Shown piece by piece: positions 5,704-13,249 of a DNA stretch of 17,048 bases. Position 1 is the stretch's first letter; the number at the start of each line of letters is the position of its first letter. This stretch comes from JBELMB01 sp042088665 (GTDB lineage: Bacteria > Pseudomonadota > Alphaproteobacteria > Rhodobacterales > Rhodobacteraceae), in contig JBELMB010000115.1 in assembly GCA_042088665.1 (NCBI GenBank), positions 1 through 17,048 of the forward strand, in the 5' to 3' direction. The notes beneath the pieces are model-generated. The model saw only the letters and a list, made by a program, of their open reading frames with translations, did no database searches and was not told where the DNA came from. A program made the translations under genes and the position numbers.

Positions 5704-8496
5704 ATGGCGGACAGGATCCGATTCACGCTCGACGGCAAAGAGGTCGAGGCGGAACAAGGCATGACGATCTGGGAGGTCGCCAATGGCCGTGGCCTGAAGA
5801 TCCCGCATCTGTGCCACAAGCCGGAGCCGGGCTACCGTCCGGACGGCAACTGCCGCGCCTGCATGGTCGAGATCGACGGGGAGCGCACGCTCGCGGCCTC
5901 CTGTATCCGCGAGCCGTCCGAGGGCATGGTGGTCCAGACAGCAACGGCGCGGGCGCAAAATGCGCGCAAGCTGGTCATGGAGATGCTGCTGGCCGACCAG
6001 CCGGAACGCGCCGCCGCGCATGACCGCTCCAGCCACTTGTGGGACATGGCAGAGGCGAATGGCGTCAGCGAAAGCCGCTTTCCCACCGTGGAAGCAGAGC
6101 GCATCCCGCTGCTGGACGACAGCCATATCGCGATGAAGGTGAACCTTGATGCCTGCATCCAGTGTGGTCTGTGCGTGCGCGCCTGCCGCGAAGTGCAGGT
6201 GAACGACGTGATCGGCATGGCGGGCCGCGGCCATGATGCCTATCCGGTGTTCGACCTTGGCGATCCCATGGGGGACAGCACCTGTGTGGCTTGCGGCGAA
6301 TGCGTGCAGGCCTGCCCGACCGGCGCGCTGATGCCGGCCTCTGTCGTCGATGAGAACCAGCAAGGCGACCGCGCCGATTTTGACAGCGAAACGCAGTCTG
6401 TCTGCCCGTTCTGCGGTGTCGGCTGCCAGGTCTCGGTCAAGGTCAAGGACGGCAAGGTCAAATACGTCGAGGGCATCAATGGCCCGGCCAACGAAGGGCG
6501 TCTGTGCGTCAAGGGACGATTTGGATTTGACTATATCCACCACGAGCATCGCCTGACGAAACCACTGATCCGCCGTGAGGATGCGCCGGAAAAGGGGCTG
6601 AATGTCGACCCGTCCAACCCCTGGACCCATTTCCGCGAAGCAACCTGGGAAGAGGCGCTGGACAAGGCGGCCTTTGGTCTGCAGGACCTGCGGTCCTACT
6701 ATGGGGGCGTTTCGGTGGCGGGCTTCGGGTCTGCCAAATGCACCAACGAAGAGGCCTACCTGTTCCAGAAGTTCATCCGGCAGGGGTTTGGCCACAACAA
6801 CGTCGACCACTGCACGCGGCTGTGCCACGCCTCGTCGGTGGCGGCGCTGATGGAAAACGTGGGCTCCGGTGCGGTGACCGCGACCTTCAACCAGATCGAG
6901 AACGCCGATGTGGCGATCGTGATCGGCGCCAACCCGACGGAGAACCATCCGGTCGCGGCGACCTTCTTCAAGCAGTTTGCCAAGCGCGGCGGCGAGTTGA
7001 TCGTCATGGACCCGCGCGGCACCGCCATGAAGCGGCACGCCAAGCACATGTTGCAGTTCCGCCCCGGCACCGACGTCGCGTTGCTGAACGCGATCATGAA
7101 CGTGATCGTCGAAGAAAAGCTGTATGACAGGCAGTACATCGAGGGATTCACCGAAGGCTTTTTCGAGTTCCGCGATCACATCCGGGCCTTCACGCCGGAA
7201 CGGATGTCCGAACTCTGCGGTGTCGGTCCCGAAGTGATCCGCGACGTGGCGCGCAGCTTTGCGGGCGCGCGGGCGGGCATGATCTTTTGGGGGATGGGCG
7301 TCAGCCAGCACATTCATGGCACGGACAATGCGCGCTGCCTGATCAGCCTTGCGCTGCTCTGTGGGCATGTGGGGCGTCCCGGCACGGGGCTGCACCCGCT
7401 GCGCGGGCAAAACAACGTGCAGGGTGCCTCCGATGCCGGGCTGATCCCGCAGGTGCTGCCGGATTACCAGTCGGTGACGGACCCGGAAGTGCGGTCGCTG
7501 TTCAAGCACATCTGGCAGGGCACGGAAATCCTTGAGACGCCGGGCCTGACCGTGGTCGAGATCATGGACCGCGTCTATCGCGGTGAGATCAAGGGCATGT
7601 ATGTCCTCGGCGAGAACCCGGCGATGTCCGACCCCGACGTGGAACATGCGCGCAAGGCGCTGGGACAGCTGGATCATCTGGTGGTGCAGGATATCTTCAT
7701 GACCGAGACGGCGATGTTTGCGGATGTGATCCTGCCGGCTTCGGCCTTTCCGGAAAAGACCGGCACGGTGACCAACACCAACCGACAGGTGCAGGCGGCG
7801 CGCAAGGCGGTGGATGCTCCGGGCGAGGCGCGCGAGGATTGGGCCATTCTGGTGGATCTTGCGCGGCGCATCGGTCTGGATTGGGACTACGACGATCCCA
7901 AGGCGGTCTTTGACGAGATGAAGATGTCCATGCGCAGTCTGCACCACATCACGTGGAAGCGTCTAGAGGCGGAATCGGCCGTGACCTATCCCACCAGCGG
8001 ACCGGATGATCCCGGTCAGGCCGTGGTGTTCGGCGATGGGTTCCCGCGGCGGGCCGGTCGGGCAAAGTTCACGCCCGCGCGCGTGACGCCACCTGCCGAA
8101 GTGCCGGACGAGAGCTTTCCCATGGTGTTGACCACCGGTCGACAGTTGGAGCATTGGCACACCGGGTCGATGACGCGGCGCGCCACGGTTCTGGACGCGG
8201 TGGAGCCGGAGGCCAATTGTTCGCTGCATCCCTCGACCCTGCGCAAGCTGGGTGTGGCACCGGGTGGATTGGTGAGGCTGACCACGCGGCGCGGATCGCT
8301 GGACGTGATGGCGCGCGAAGACCGCGCCGTGGCGCCGGACATGGTATTCCTGCCCTTCGCCTACGTCGAGGCGGCGGCGAACATCCTGACCAATTCGGCG
8401 CTGGATCCCTTTGGCAAGATCCCGGAGTTCAAGTTCTCAGCGGTGCGGGTGGAGAAGGTCGCCGAGAGTGCCGAGGGGGCTGTGGCTGCGGAGTGA
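5704..8496 (+). CDS. fdhA: Formate dehydrogenase alpha subunit (molybdenum, Cys type)
   Basis: A 930-residue molybdopterin oxidoreductase that would oxidise formate to CO2 in the cytoplasm. The N-terminal [2Fe-2S] ferredoxin domain has C37, C50, C53, C67. A two-cluster ferredoxin module follows with C151/C154/C157/C161 and C194/C197/C200/C204, then the Mo-proximal [4Fe-4S] site C234/C237/C241/C268. The active site shows HCTRLCHASS with Cys374 as the Mo ligand in place of selenocysteine and His375, plus PLRGQNNVQGASD (565-577, Arg567) and LEHWHTGSMTR (815-825) near the cofactor and C-terminal domain. No cysteine occurs between residues 68 and 150, so the NuoG-type His/Cys3 cluster found in FdsA-like enzymes is missing. 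GGGAGGCGAAC precedes the ATG. No NuoE/NuoF-like, FdhD or gamma-subunit gene adjoins it in this window, so its electron acceptor is not evident. Confidence 0.9.
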   Translation: MADRIRFTLDGKEVEAEQGMTIWEVANGRGLKIPHLCHKPEPGYRPDGNCRACMVEIDGERTLAASCIREPSEGMVVQTATARAQNARKLVMEMLLADQPERAAAHDRSSHLWDMAEANGVSESRFPTVEAERIPLLDDSHIAMKVNLDACIQCGLCVRACREVQVNDVIGMAGRGHDAYPVFDLGDPMGDSTCVACGECVQACPTGALMPASVVDENQQGDRADFDSETQSVCPFCGVGCQVSVKVKDGKVKYVEGINGPANEGRLCVKGRFGFDYIHHEHRLTKPLIRREDAPEKGLNVDPSNPWTHFREATWEEALDKAAFGLQDLRSYYGGVSVAGFGSAKCTNEEAYLFQKFIRQGFGHNNVDHCTRLCHASSVAALMENVGSGAVTATFNQIENADVAIVIGANPTENHPVAATFFKQFAKRGGELIVMDPRGTAMKRHAKHMLQFRPGTDVALLNAIMNVIVEEKLYDRQYIEGFTEGFFEFRDHIRAFTPERMSELCGVGPEVIRDVARSFAGARAGMIFWGMGVSQHIHGTDNARCLISLALLCGHVGRPGTGLHPLRGQNNVQGASDAGLIPQVLPDYQSVTDPEVRSLFKHIWQGTEILETPGLTVVEIMDRVYRGEIKGMYVLGENPAMSDPDVEHARKALGQLDHLVVQDIFMTETAMFADVILPASAFPEKTGTVTNTNRQVQAARKAVDAPGEAREDWAILVDLARRIGLDWDYDDPKAVFDEMKMSMRSLHHITWKRLEAESAVTYPTSGPDDPGQAVVFGDGFPRRAGRAKFTPARVTPPAEVPDESFPMVLTTGRQLEHWHTGSMTRRATVLDAVEPEANCSLHPSTLRKLGVAPGGLVRLTTRRGSLDVMAREDRAVAPDMVFLPFAYVEAAANILTNSALDPFGKIPEFKFSAVRVEKVAESAEGAVAAE

Positions 8497-8505
8497 GGGC
8501 TGGCG

Positions 8506-8524
8506 GTCTGGCCTGCGGCCAGAC
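8506..8524 (+). terminator. Hairpin directly after fdhA, possible terminator
   Basis: GTCTGGCC (8506-8513) and GGCCAGAC (8517-8524) form a perfect 8-bp stem with a TGC loop, ten bases after the fdhA stop. There is no following T-run. It is also the first palindrome of a larger GC-rich repeat-like region. Confidence 0.4.
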
Positions 8525-8640
8525 GCTCGTGCCAAGGGGCACATCGCCCCGCCCGCCCTCCCGCAGGTGCCCGGAGCGGGTGGCGGGCCGGTTCAATACC
8601 GGCCTGCGTGCGTACCCAGACCCGGCTGTGCGGTGAAGGG
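8506..8640. repeat. REP-like, multiply palindromic intergenic element
   Basis: A very GC-rich stretch with three stacked inverted repeats: GTCTGGCC/GGCCAGAC (8506-8524), an imperfect pair CCCGCCCTCCCGC/GCGGGTGGCGGG (about 8550-8587), and GGCCGGT/ACCGGCC (8586-8604). Read on the minus strand it would encode strings such as RAPAGGRAGRCAPWHERLAAGQ, which I associate with spurious ORFs over interspersed repeats in Rhodobacteraceae. Repeat status cannot be shown from one copy. Confidence 0.35.
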
Positions 8641-8978
8641 CTGACCTCGACGCGCATCTCGGAGAGATCCATCGTGTGGCGCGACCCCTCTTGTTGGCGG
8701 CAGGCCAAAGTGGCCAGCAAAAGGCGGGTCGCTCATGCTTTCCCGGTCAAGGAAGCAATGGAGGCTGGCTATTCACGCTGAAATGGTCTGGCCTTGTCCT
8801 TGGCGCAGGATGGGAGGTTTTCCCTGAGAACCGCAGCGATCCGGTGTCGCACAACAAGGTGCCCAATGCGCTGTATCGGTGCTTGATCGGTTGGGCACAG
8901 AAGTTGATGTTGTAGCAGGGGCCGCGTCAAACCTTGTATCCGACCCAAGGTTTGCGAAAACTCAGTCAGGCAGGTTTC
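8641..8978. other. Gene-free stretch upstream of the amidohydrolase
   Basis: No convincing gene was seen in these 338 bases in any frame; short open frames lack a ribosome site, domain or family resemblance. A short hairpin GGCCA-AAG-TGGCC lies at 8703-8715. The amidohydrolase promoter is expected at the right-hand end but no clear consensus was found. Confidence 0.5.
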
Positions 8979-10175
8979 ATGTTGAACATCGATGCAGAAC
9001 GCTTCCTCGACGATCTCAAGGCCTTGCGGCGTATTGGCGCCGTCGGGAACGGCGTCGTGCGGCCAGCCTATTCCGCGACAGATATCGCCGCGCGGGACTG
9101 GTTGGCGGCGCGGATGTCGAGCGCCGGTCTGGACGTGCAGTTCGACCCGATGGGATCGCTTTTTGGTTTGGCGCCCGGGCGCTCTTTGCTTGTGGGATCG
9201 CATAGCGACAGCCAGCCGGAGGGGGGATGGCTGGACGGTGCACTGGGCGTGGTTGCCGGTTTGGAAATCGCGCGGGCGGCGCATGAGGCCGGAGGGCCGC
9301 CGGTCTCCGTGGTATCATTTCAGGACGAAGAGGGACGCTTTGGCGTGACGACGGGCTCGTCGGCCTGGTTGGGGCCTTTGGACCGTGCGGCGGTGGGTGC
9401 GCTTCAAGACGCCGATGGCGTGGCGCTGGAAGACGCGCGCAAGGGAATGGGCGCACGGCTGGGCGAATGGGTCGATCCGGCGCGCTTCACCGGGTTTCTG
9501 GAGATGCACATCGAGCAGGGTCCGGTGCTGGACAGCAGCGACGGGTGCCTTGGCGTGGTCGATGCCATCGTTGGCATTCGCGACATGGTCGTGCAGTTTG
9601 ACGGGCAGCAGAACCACGCCGGCACCACGCCCATGGCCCTGCGGCGCGACGCCTTTCAGGCGCTGTCCGCCTTTAACGCCGAACTCAACCGGCGCTTGCC
9701 GGATGTCATGGGGCCGCAAGGTGTCTGGACCATCGGTCACGTCTCGCTCTCGCCCAACGCGCATTCGATCGTGCCGGGACAGGCGCGTTTTTCGGTGCAG
9801 TGGCGCGATGGGGATGCGGCGCGGCTTCGGGCGATGGAAGACGTGATCCGCGCCACCGCCCGGGAGATCGCCGACGCGCGGAAAGTCGGTCTTAGCTTTG
9901 GCGAGATGTTCGGGTTGGAACCGGTCGTGATGGACGCCCGGATGCAGGAGGCGCTGGTCCGTGCCGCGACGCAGGTGGCGCCGGGACGCTGGCGCAGGAT
10001 GCCCTCGGGGGCCTTGCACGATGCCTCCAACATGGCGGGGGTGATGCCGACGGGGATGCTGTTTGTGCCGTCGATCAACGGGATCAGCCATGACTTTGCC
10101 GAGGATACGGCGGAAGCCGACCTCGTGACGGGGCTGAAGACACTGGCGCTGGCGGTTGCGGGCCTCGCCGCGTAG
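8979..10175 (+). CDS. M20-family Zn-dependent amidohydrolase (N-carbamoyl-amino acid hydrolase/allantoate amidohydrolase type)
   Basis: A 398-residue enzyme of the hydantoinase/carbamoylase family, which splits N-carbamoyl amino acids, ureidopropionate or allantoate-like compounds in the cytoplasm. The two-metal ligands are recognisable: His75 in GSHSDSQPEGG, Asp86 in LDGALG, Glu117/Glu118 in FQDEEGRFG, His177 in MHIEQGPVLD and His371 in NGISHDF. FDGQQNHAGTTPM (207-219) begins the dimerisation domain and carries the usual substrate-contacting His. Asn350 to Pro364 (ASNMAGVMPTGMLFVP) is the conserved C-terminal block. The start is placed at the ATG at 8979, which has GGCAGG upstream; the frame is open for 15 more codons. 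The substrate cannot be told by eye, and no hydantoinase or purine-degradation gene lies next to it. Confidence 0.87.
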   Translation: MLNIDAERFLDDLKALRRIGAVGNGVVRPAYSATDIAARDWLAARMSSAGLDVQFDPMGSLFGLAPGRSLLVGSHSDSQPEGGWLDGALGVVAGLEIARAAHEAGGPPVSVVSFQDEEGRFGVTTGSSAWLGPLDRAAVGALQDADGVALEDARKGMGARLGEWVDPARFTGFLEMHIEQGPVLDSSDGCLGVVDAIVGIRDMVVQFDGQQNHAGTTPMALRRDAFQALSAFNAELNRRLPDVMGPQGVWTIGHVSLSPNAHSIVPGQARFSVQWRDGDAARLRAMEDVIRATAREIADARKVGLSFGEMFGLEPVVMDARMQEALVRAATQVAPGRWRRMPSGALHDASNMAGVMPTGMLFVPSINGISHDFAEDTAEADLVTGLKTLALAVAGLAA

Positions 10176-10206
10176 CATCCCGCCTGCAGACGACTGATGG
10201 GATGTC

Positions 10207-10383
10207 ATGGATCCGGTCACTTTGGGGTTTTACGCGTCAGTGTGCGCGATATTGGGGCTGGCGGGGCCGCGCCTTGGCGGGCCGCTTGCGCGACTGGGCA
10301 TTGGCGCGCTGGTCGGGTTGGCGGCTGCGGCGGTGCTGCCCCTGGTCAGGGGGCTGCTGGCGGGCGTGCTTGGGCTGGGATGA
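10207..10383 (+). CDS. Small two-helix membrane protein, 58 residues
   Basis: An open frame from ATG 10207 to TGA 10381-10383 encodes MDPVTLGFYASVCAILGLAG followed by a short basic Gly/Pro loop and a second hydrophobic, alanine- and leucine-rich helix ending LLAGVLGLG. Two transmembrane segments (about residues 5-20 and 30-57) are likely. Third positions are GC-rich and the other two frames give arginine/tryptophan-rich nonsense. It begins 31 bases after the amidohydrolase stop, so it may be cotranscribed. The ribosome site is weak. No function is known to me; it resembles small conserved membrane proteins of Rhodobacteraceae. Confidence 0.6.
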   Translation: MDPVTLGFYASVCAILGLAGPRLGGPLARLGIGALVGLAAAAVLPLVRGLLAGVLGLG

Positions 10384-10397
10384 CGCCATCAAGTGCG

Positions 10398-10414
10398 GAA
10401 TTTTGCGAAAATTC
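10398..10414. promoter_or_regulatory. AT-rich palindrome between the small membrane protein and Cache genes
   Basis: GAATTTT (10398-10404) and AAAATTC (10408-10414) are perfect inverted arms around GCG, in an AT-rich patch that also has TATATT at 10429-10434. It could be an operator near the promoter of the chemosensory pair, or a weak bidirectional terminator of the genes to the left. Confidence 0.3.
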
Positions 10415-10549
10415 GCGGTAATTTCGTTTATATTCATAAGCTTAAAAACCTCGGGGCAGCGTGGAGATTAATCACTCGTGAAACCCGTCCTCATAGAGTC
10501 CGTCGGTGTGGGGCGTCACCAGCGCTTATGATCCGAAGCGGAGAACTCT

Positions 10550-11116
10550 ATGAAACATGCATTTCTTTTGACCACCTTCCTCGGCCTGACGGCCAGCCTC
10601 GCCCAGGCCGCCGAACCGAATGCCGCCATGACGGGTTTCCTTGAGACGCACATTTCGCATTGGGCACATGATCCCATGCTGGTGGAGGCTGTGGCCAAGC
10701 AAAACGCCCGCACGGCGGGGTTTGATCAGGCACAAATCGATGAACTGGACCTGCAGTGGCGCGCCGAGGTGGGCACCGCATCCGAACTGGTCGACAGCGT
10801 CCTGATGAATGCCGCGGCGGAATTTCTGCGCAGTCAGTTGGACGCATCCGACGGTATGGTGACAGAGGTCTTCATCATGGATGCCCATGGGCTGAACGTC
10901 GCGGCGTCAGGTCCGACATCGGACTACTGGCAGGGCGACGAGGCAAAGTTCCAGCAGACCTACTCCGTCGGACCGAACGCGGTGCATTTTTCCGAGATCG
11001 AATTCGACGAATCCAGCCAGACTTATCAGGCACAGATCTCCATGACGCTGACCGATGCCAATGGCACGCCGATCGGCGCGATGACCGTGGGCATCGATGC
11101 TGAATCGCTGATGTGA
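10550..11116 (+). CDS. Secreted stand-alone Cache/PDC-like sensor protein
   Basis: A 188-residue protein with a clear signal peptide (positive Lys2, hydrophobic LLTTFLGLTASLA, cleavage after Ala-Gln-Ala at about 20). A helical stretch (25-100) is followed by the strand pattern of a Cache/PDC sensor fold: VTEVFIMDAHGLNVAASGPTS (104-124), DYWQGDEAKF (125-134), then QAQISMTLTDANGTPIGAMT (160-179) and VGIDAESL. Such domains normally bind small ligands outside the membrane as part of a receptor; here no membrane anchor or signalling domain is attached, so it should be free in the periplasm. It starts eight bases after a GGAG-like site and lies 64 bases upstream of a chemoreceptor gene on the same strand, so the two probably act together. 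Ligand unknown. Confidence 0.75.
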   Translation: MKHAFLLTTFLGLTASLAQAAEPNAAMTGFLETHISHWAHDPMLVEAVAKQNARTAGFDQAQIDELDLQWRAEVGTASELVDSVLMNAAAEFLRSQLDASDGMVTEVFIMDAHGLNVAASGPTSDYWQGDEAKFQQTYSVGPNAVHFSEIEFDESSQTYQAQISMTLTDANGTPIGAMTVGIDAESLM

Positions 11117-11121
11117 GGACC

Positions 11122-11151
11122 GCGCTGCCTGATCCAGGGCTCAGGCAGCGC
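11122..11151 (+). terminator. Strong intercistronic hairpin between Cache and chemoreceptor genes
   Basis: GCGCTGCCTGA (11122-11132) and TCAGGCAGCGC (11141-11151) form a perfect 11-bp stem with an 8-base loop, six bases after the Cache gene stop. No T-run follows, so partial termination or stabilisation of the upstream mRNA is more likely than full termination. Confidence 0.5.
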
Positions 11152-11180
11152 CAAACCCGTCACAGACAAGGGACCGCACA

Positions 11181-12923
11181 ATGACAAGAAGCAGCAAACA
11201 GGGAGAAGGGGCCATGGGCCTGCACTCCGTTTTCGTGAAATGCACGGCCATGATGATCGTCACGACCATCGTGGTCTCCGGGGTGATTTCTGCCGGTGCG
11301 GTGCGCTTGCTGGACCGGATGGCCGTTGGGGATGTGAACCGTCAGGCAGAGGCCACGATGGACACGGCCGTGGCTGACCTTGCGAAGCCGCTGCGGTTCA
11401 AGGTGGCGGCAAAAATCGGGGAAGTGGCGAACCAAAGCCTCTCCCTGTCCGCGGAACATGCCAACGATGCCGTGGTTTTCGATGGTGACGGTGCGCAACT
11501 GGCCGCCGCAGGTGAGGCAGACGCGGATCGCGCGCATCTGGCGGATCTGGTGGGACAAGTGCTTGAAACCGGCGCAGCGGTCAGCGCGGATGGCGGGCGG
11601 TTGCTTGCCCGTCCGGTGCGGGCCGCCCCAGAGGGGCCGGTGCTGGGTGTCTTTGTGATGGTCTGGCACTACGATGCCGTGCGGGCGAGTGTTTTCGCCA
11701 GCGCAATGCAGATCTTTTTGCTGGCCAGTGCGACCTTTGCCGTGATGGTGGCGCTGACCGCCTGGGCGATGCGCAGGTCATTTGGCCGCCCGTTGAAGGC
11801 GCTGGAGACCTCCGTGGAACGGGTTCGTGACGGCGACTATGAGACAACCGACACCTTGCAGGACCGTCGGGACGAAATCGGAGCCATCGCGCGCAATCTG
11901 TCCGCCTTGCGCGCGGTCCTGTCCGAGGGGCGCGAAGCAGAGGCCGAGCGCATGCAAAAGCTGCAGGACCAACTGGCCGTTGTCGCGGAACTTGGCAAGG
12001 CGCTCGACAGTCTTGCCGATGGAGCACTGGACAAATCCATTGGCGCACCGTTCCCGGGCGAATACGAAGCGCTGCGCTTGAATTACAATCGCGCGGTGGC
12101 GAGCCTTGGTGGCGTGGTGGTCGAGGTTGTTGAAGGGGCCTCAGCCTTGCTCAACAACGCTGAACAGATCGCCAGCGCTTCTGACGAACTGTCGCGCCGC
12201 ACCGAAACCCAGGCCGCCACGCTGGAGCAATCCGCCGCGGCACTGGAAGAGATGCTGAATGCGGTCAATTCGGCTGCCGAGAACGCGGAACAGGCCGATC
12301 AGACGGTCCGCAACACCCGCGACATCGCAGAGCGCAACGGCGAAGTCATGCAGTCCGCGATCACCGCCATGGGCGAGATCGAAAAGTCATCCGAACAAAT
12401 CTCCGACATCATTTCGGTGATCGACGATATCGCCTTCCAGACCAACCTGCTGGCTTTGAACGCCGGGGTCGAGGCGGCGCGCGCCGGGGAATCGGGCAAT
12501 GGCTTTGCGGTTGTCGCCTCCGAGGTGCGCGGCCTTGCGCAACGCAGCGCCGAGGCCGCCAACCAGATCAAGGATCTGATCCTCGGGTCGGGCGAGCAGG
12601 TCCGCGAGGGCGTGCAACTCGTGGAAAAGGCAGGCGAAGCGCTTGAGGACGTCTTGGCCAAGGTTTCAGACATGGCCGAGATGGTCAACGGCATCGCGAC
12701 CTCTGCCAGTGAGCAGGCGCAGGGCTTGAACGAAATCAACATCGGCATTGGCAACCTTGACCGTGTCACGCAGCAGAACGCGGCCATGGTCGAAGAGGCG
12801 ACCGCGGCGGCCCATGCCATGCGGGGGGATGCAGTTGGCATGCGCACATTGATGGGACGCTTTACCGTCGATGCGACGGCCAGCGACCCGGAACAGACCA
12901 TGGACGGCGCGCGCGCGGCCTAG
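11181..12923 (+). CDS. Methyl-accepting chemotaxis protein with Cache-size periplasmic domain and two HAMP-like regions
   Basis: A 580-residue inner-membrane chemoreceptor. TM1 spans about 22-44, a periplasmic domain of roughly 130 residues follows, and TM2 spans about 177-197. HAMP (198-250) begins with the usual small basic-proline segment (RRSFGRPLKALE), and a second HAMP-like region lies at about 265-315. The signalling helices (330-550) include the tip DIAFQTNLLALNAGVEAARA with the CheA/CheW-binding core and SGNGFAVVASEVRGLAQRSAEAA. There is no C-terminal NWETF-type CheR tether. An internal ATG at 11214 preceded by GGGAGAAGGGG is an alternative start that removes 11 residues without affecting TM1. 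No che genes adjoin it. Pairing with the Cache gene upstream suggests indirect ligand sensing through a periplasmic protein. Confidence 0.92.
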   Translation: MTRSSKQGEGAMGLHSVFVKCTAMMIVTTIVVSGVISAGAVRLLDRMAVGDVNRQAEATMDTAVADLAKPLRFKVAAKIGEVANQSLSLSAEHANDAVVFDGDGAQLAAAGEADADRAHLADLVGQVLETGAAVSADGGRLLARPVRAAPEGPVLGVFVMVWHYDAVRASVFASAMQIFLLASATFAVMVALTAWAMRRSFGRPLKALETSVERVRDGDYETTDTLQDRRDEIGAIARNLSALRAVLSEGREAEAERMQKLQDQLAVVAELGKALDSLADGALDKSIGAPFPGEYEALRLNYNRAVASLGGVVVEVVEGASALLNNAEQIASASDELSRRTETQAATLEQSAAALEEMLNAVNSAAENAEQADQTVRNTRDIAERNGEVMQSAITAMGEIEKSSEQISDIISVIDDIAFQTNLLALNAGVEAARAGESGNGFAVVASEVRGLAQRSAEAANQIKDLILGSGEQVREGVQLVEKAGEALEDVLAKVSDMAEMVNGIATSASEQAQGLNEINIGIGNLDRVTQQNAAMVEEATAAAHAMRGDAVGMRTLMGRFTVDATASDPEQTMDGARAA

Positions 12924-12980
12924 ATCGCTAAGCGCGCAGCCGCGATCGGGGCCGACCGGGCCCGGATGTGAACTCTGCAA

Positions 12981-13003
12981 CAGGCCGCCTCTTGGGTGGC
13001 CTG
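12981..13003 (+). terminator. Hairpin after the chemoreceptor gene, possible terminator
   Basis: CAGGCCGCC (12981-12989) can pair with GGTGGCCTG (12995-13003) over nine positions including one G-U pair, with a TCTTG loop. It lies 58 bases after the stop codon. The following sequence has only a short T-containing stretch, so intrinsic termination would be weak. Confidence 0.4.
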
Positions 13004-13106
13004 ACTTGCGTTTGGGCAGGCCTTTCTTCGACATGTGTCCCTGCGGCGTGGCTTGGGCGCGTGCTGCTTTGCCCAAGAGGCCTTTGCGCTGTTTCTTCTT
13101 GGTGGC

Positions 13107-13138
13107 TTGACCCGTAACTGAACACATGTTCAGATAAC
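13107..13138 (+). promoter_or_regulatory. Perfect palindromic operator-like site by a putative promoter of the acyl-CoA ligase gene
   Basis: CTGAACACATGTTCAG (13118-13133) is a perfect inverted repeat of 7-base arms around a CA centre. It begins five bases after a TTGACC hexamer (13107-13112, five of six -35 positions), so it would fill the spacer and overlap the -10 region, the usual place for a repressor. Arm length and spacing suit a TetR-family regulator, a group that often controls fatty-acid genes. No regulator gene is in the window. The -10 hexamer is not clear. Confidence 0.5.
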
Positions 13139-13249
13139 CCTCAGCACTGGTTTGCGCGGGGCATCGGCCCCTGAAAGATCGTGACAGTCACGCGGGAATC
13201 GCTAGGCTGACGCAAAGACCCGAAAGATCGGGCGTGGGAGGAGAAAACG

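Larger units (their letters stand above)
12924..13249. other. Intergenic region before the acyl-CoA ligase
   Basis: About 326 bases with no supported gene. It contains a hairpin at 12981-13003, two AGGCCTTT copies in the middle, a TTGACC -35-like element at 13107, a perfect palindrome at 13118-13133, and the strong ribosome site GGGAGGAG of the next gene. A Lys/Arg-rich minus-strand frame starting at 13127 is discussed among the rejected items. Confidence 0.5.

Noticed and set aside
5653..7947. A 764-codon minus-strand open frame, rich in His and Arg
   Set aside because: It is antisense to the formate dehydrogenase gene, whose motifs are unmistakable. Composition is typical of a GC-rich antisense shadow.
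8586..8604. GCCGG-TTCAATA-CCGGC, which looks like a tRNA T-arm
   Set aside because: No matching acceptor strand, D-arm or anticodon arm could be found about 60-70 bases upstream. It is better explained as one hairpin of the palindromic intergenic element.
12666..13127. Minus-strand frame of 153 codons beginning with a Lys/Arg-rich stretch (TKKKQRKGLLGKAARAQ)
   Set aside because: The basic N-terminal half is curious, but the frame runs over 250 bases antisense into the chemoreceptor gene, has no ribosome site, and its start lies inside the operator-like palindrome. A degraded small basic protein gene in 12960-13127 cannot be excluded.
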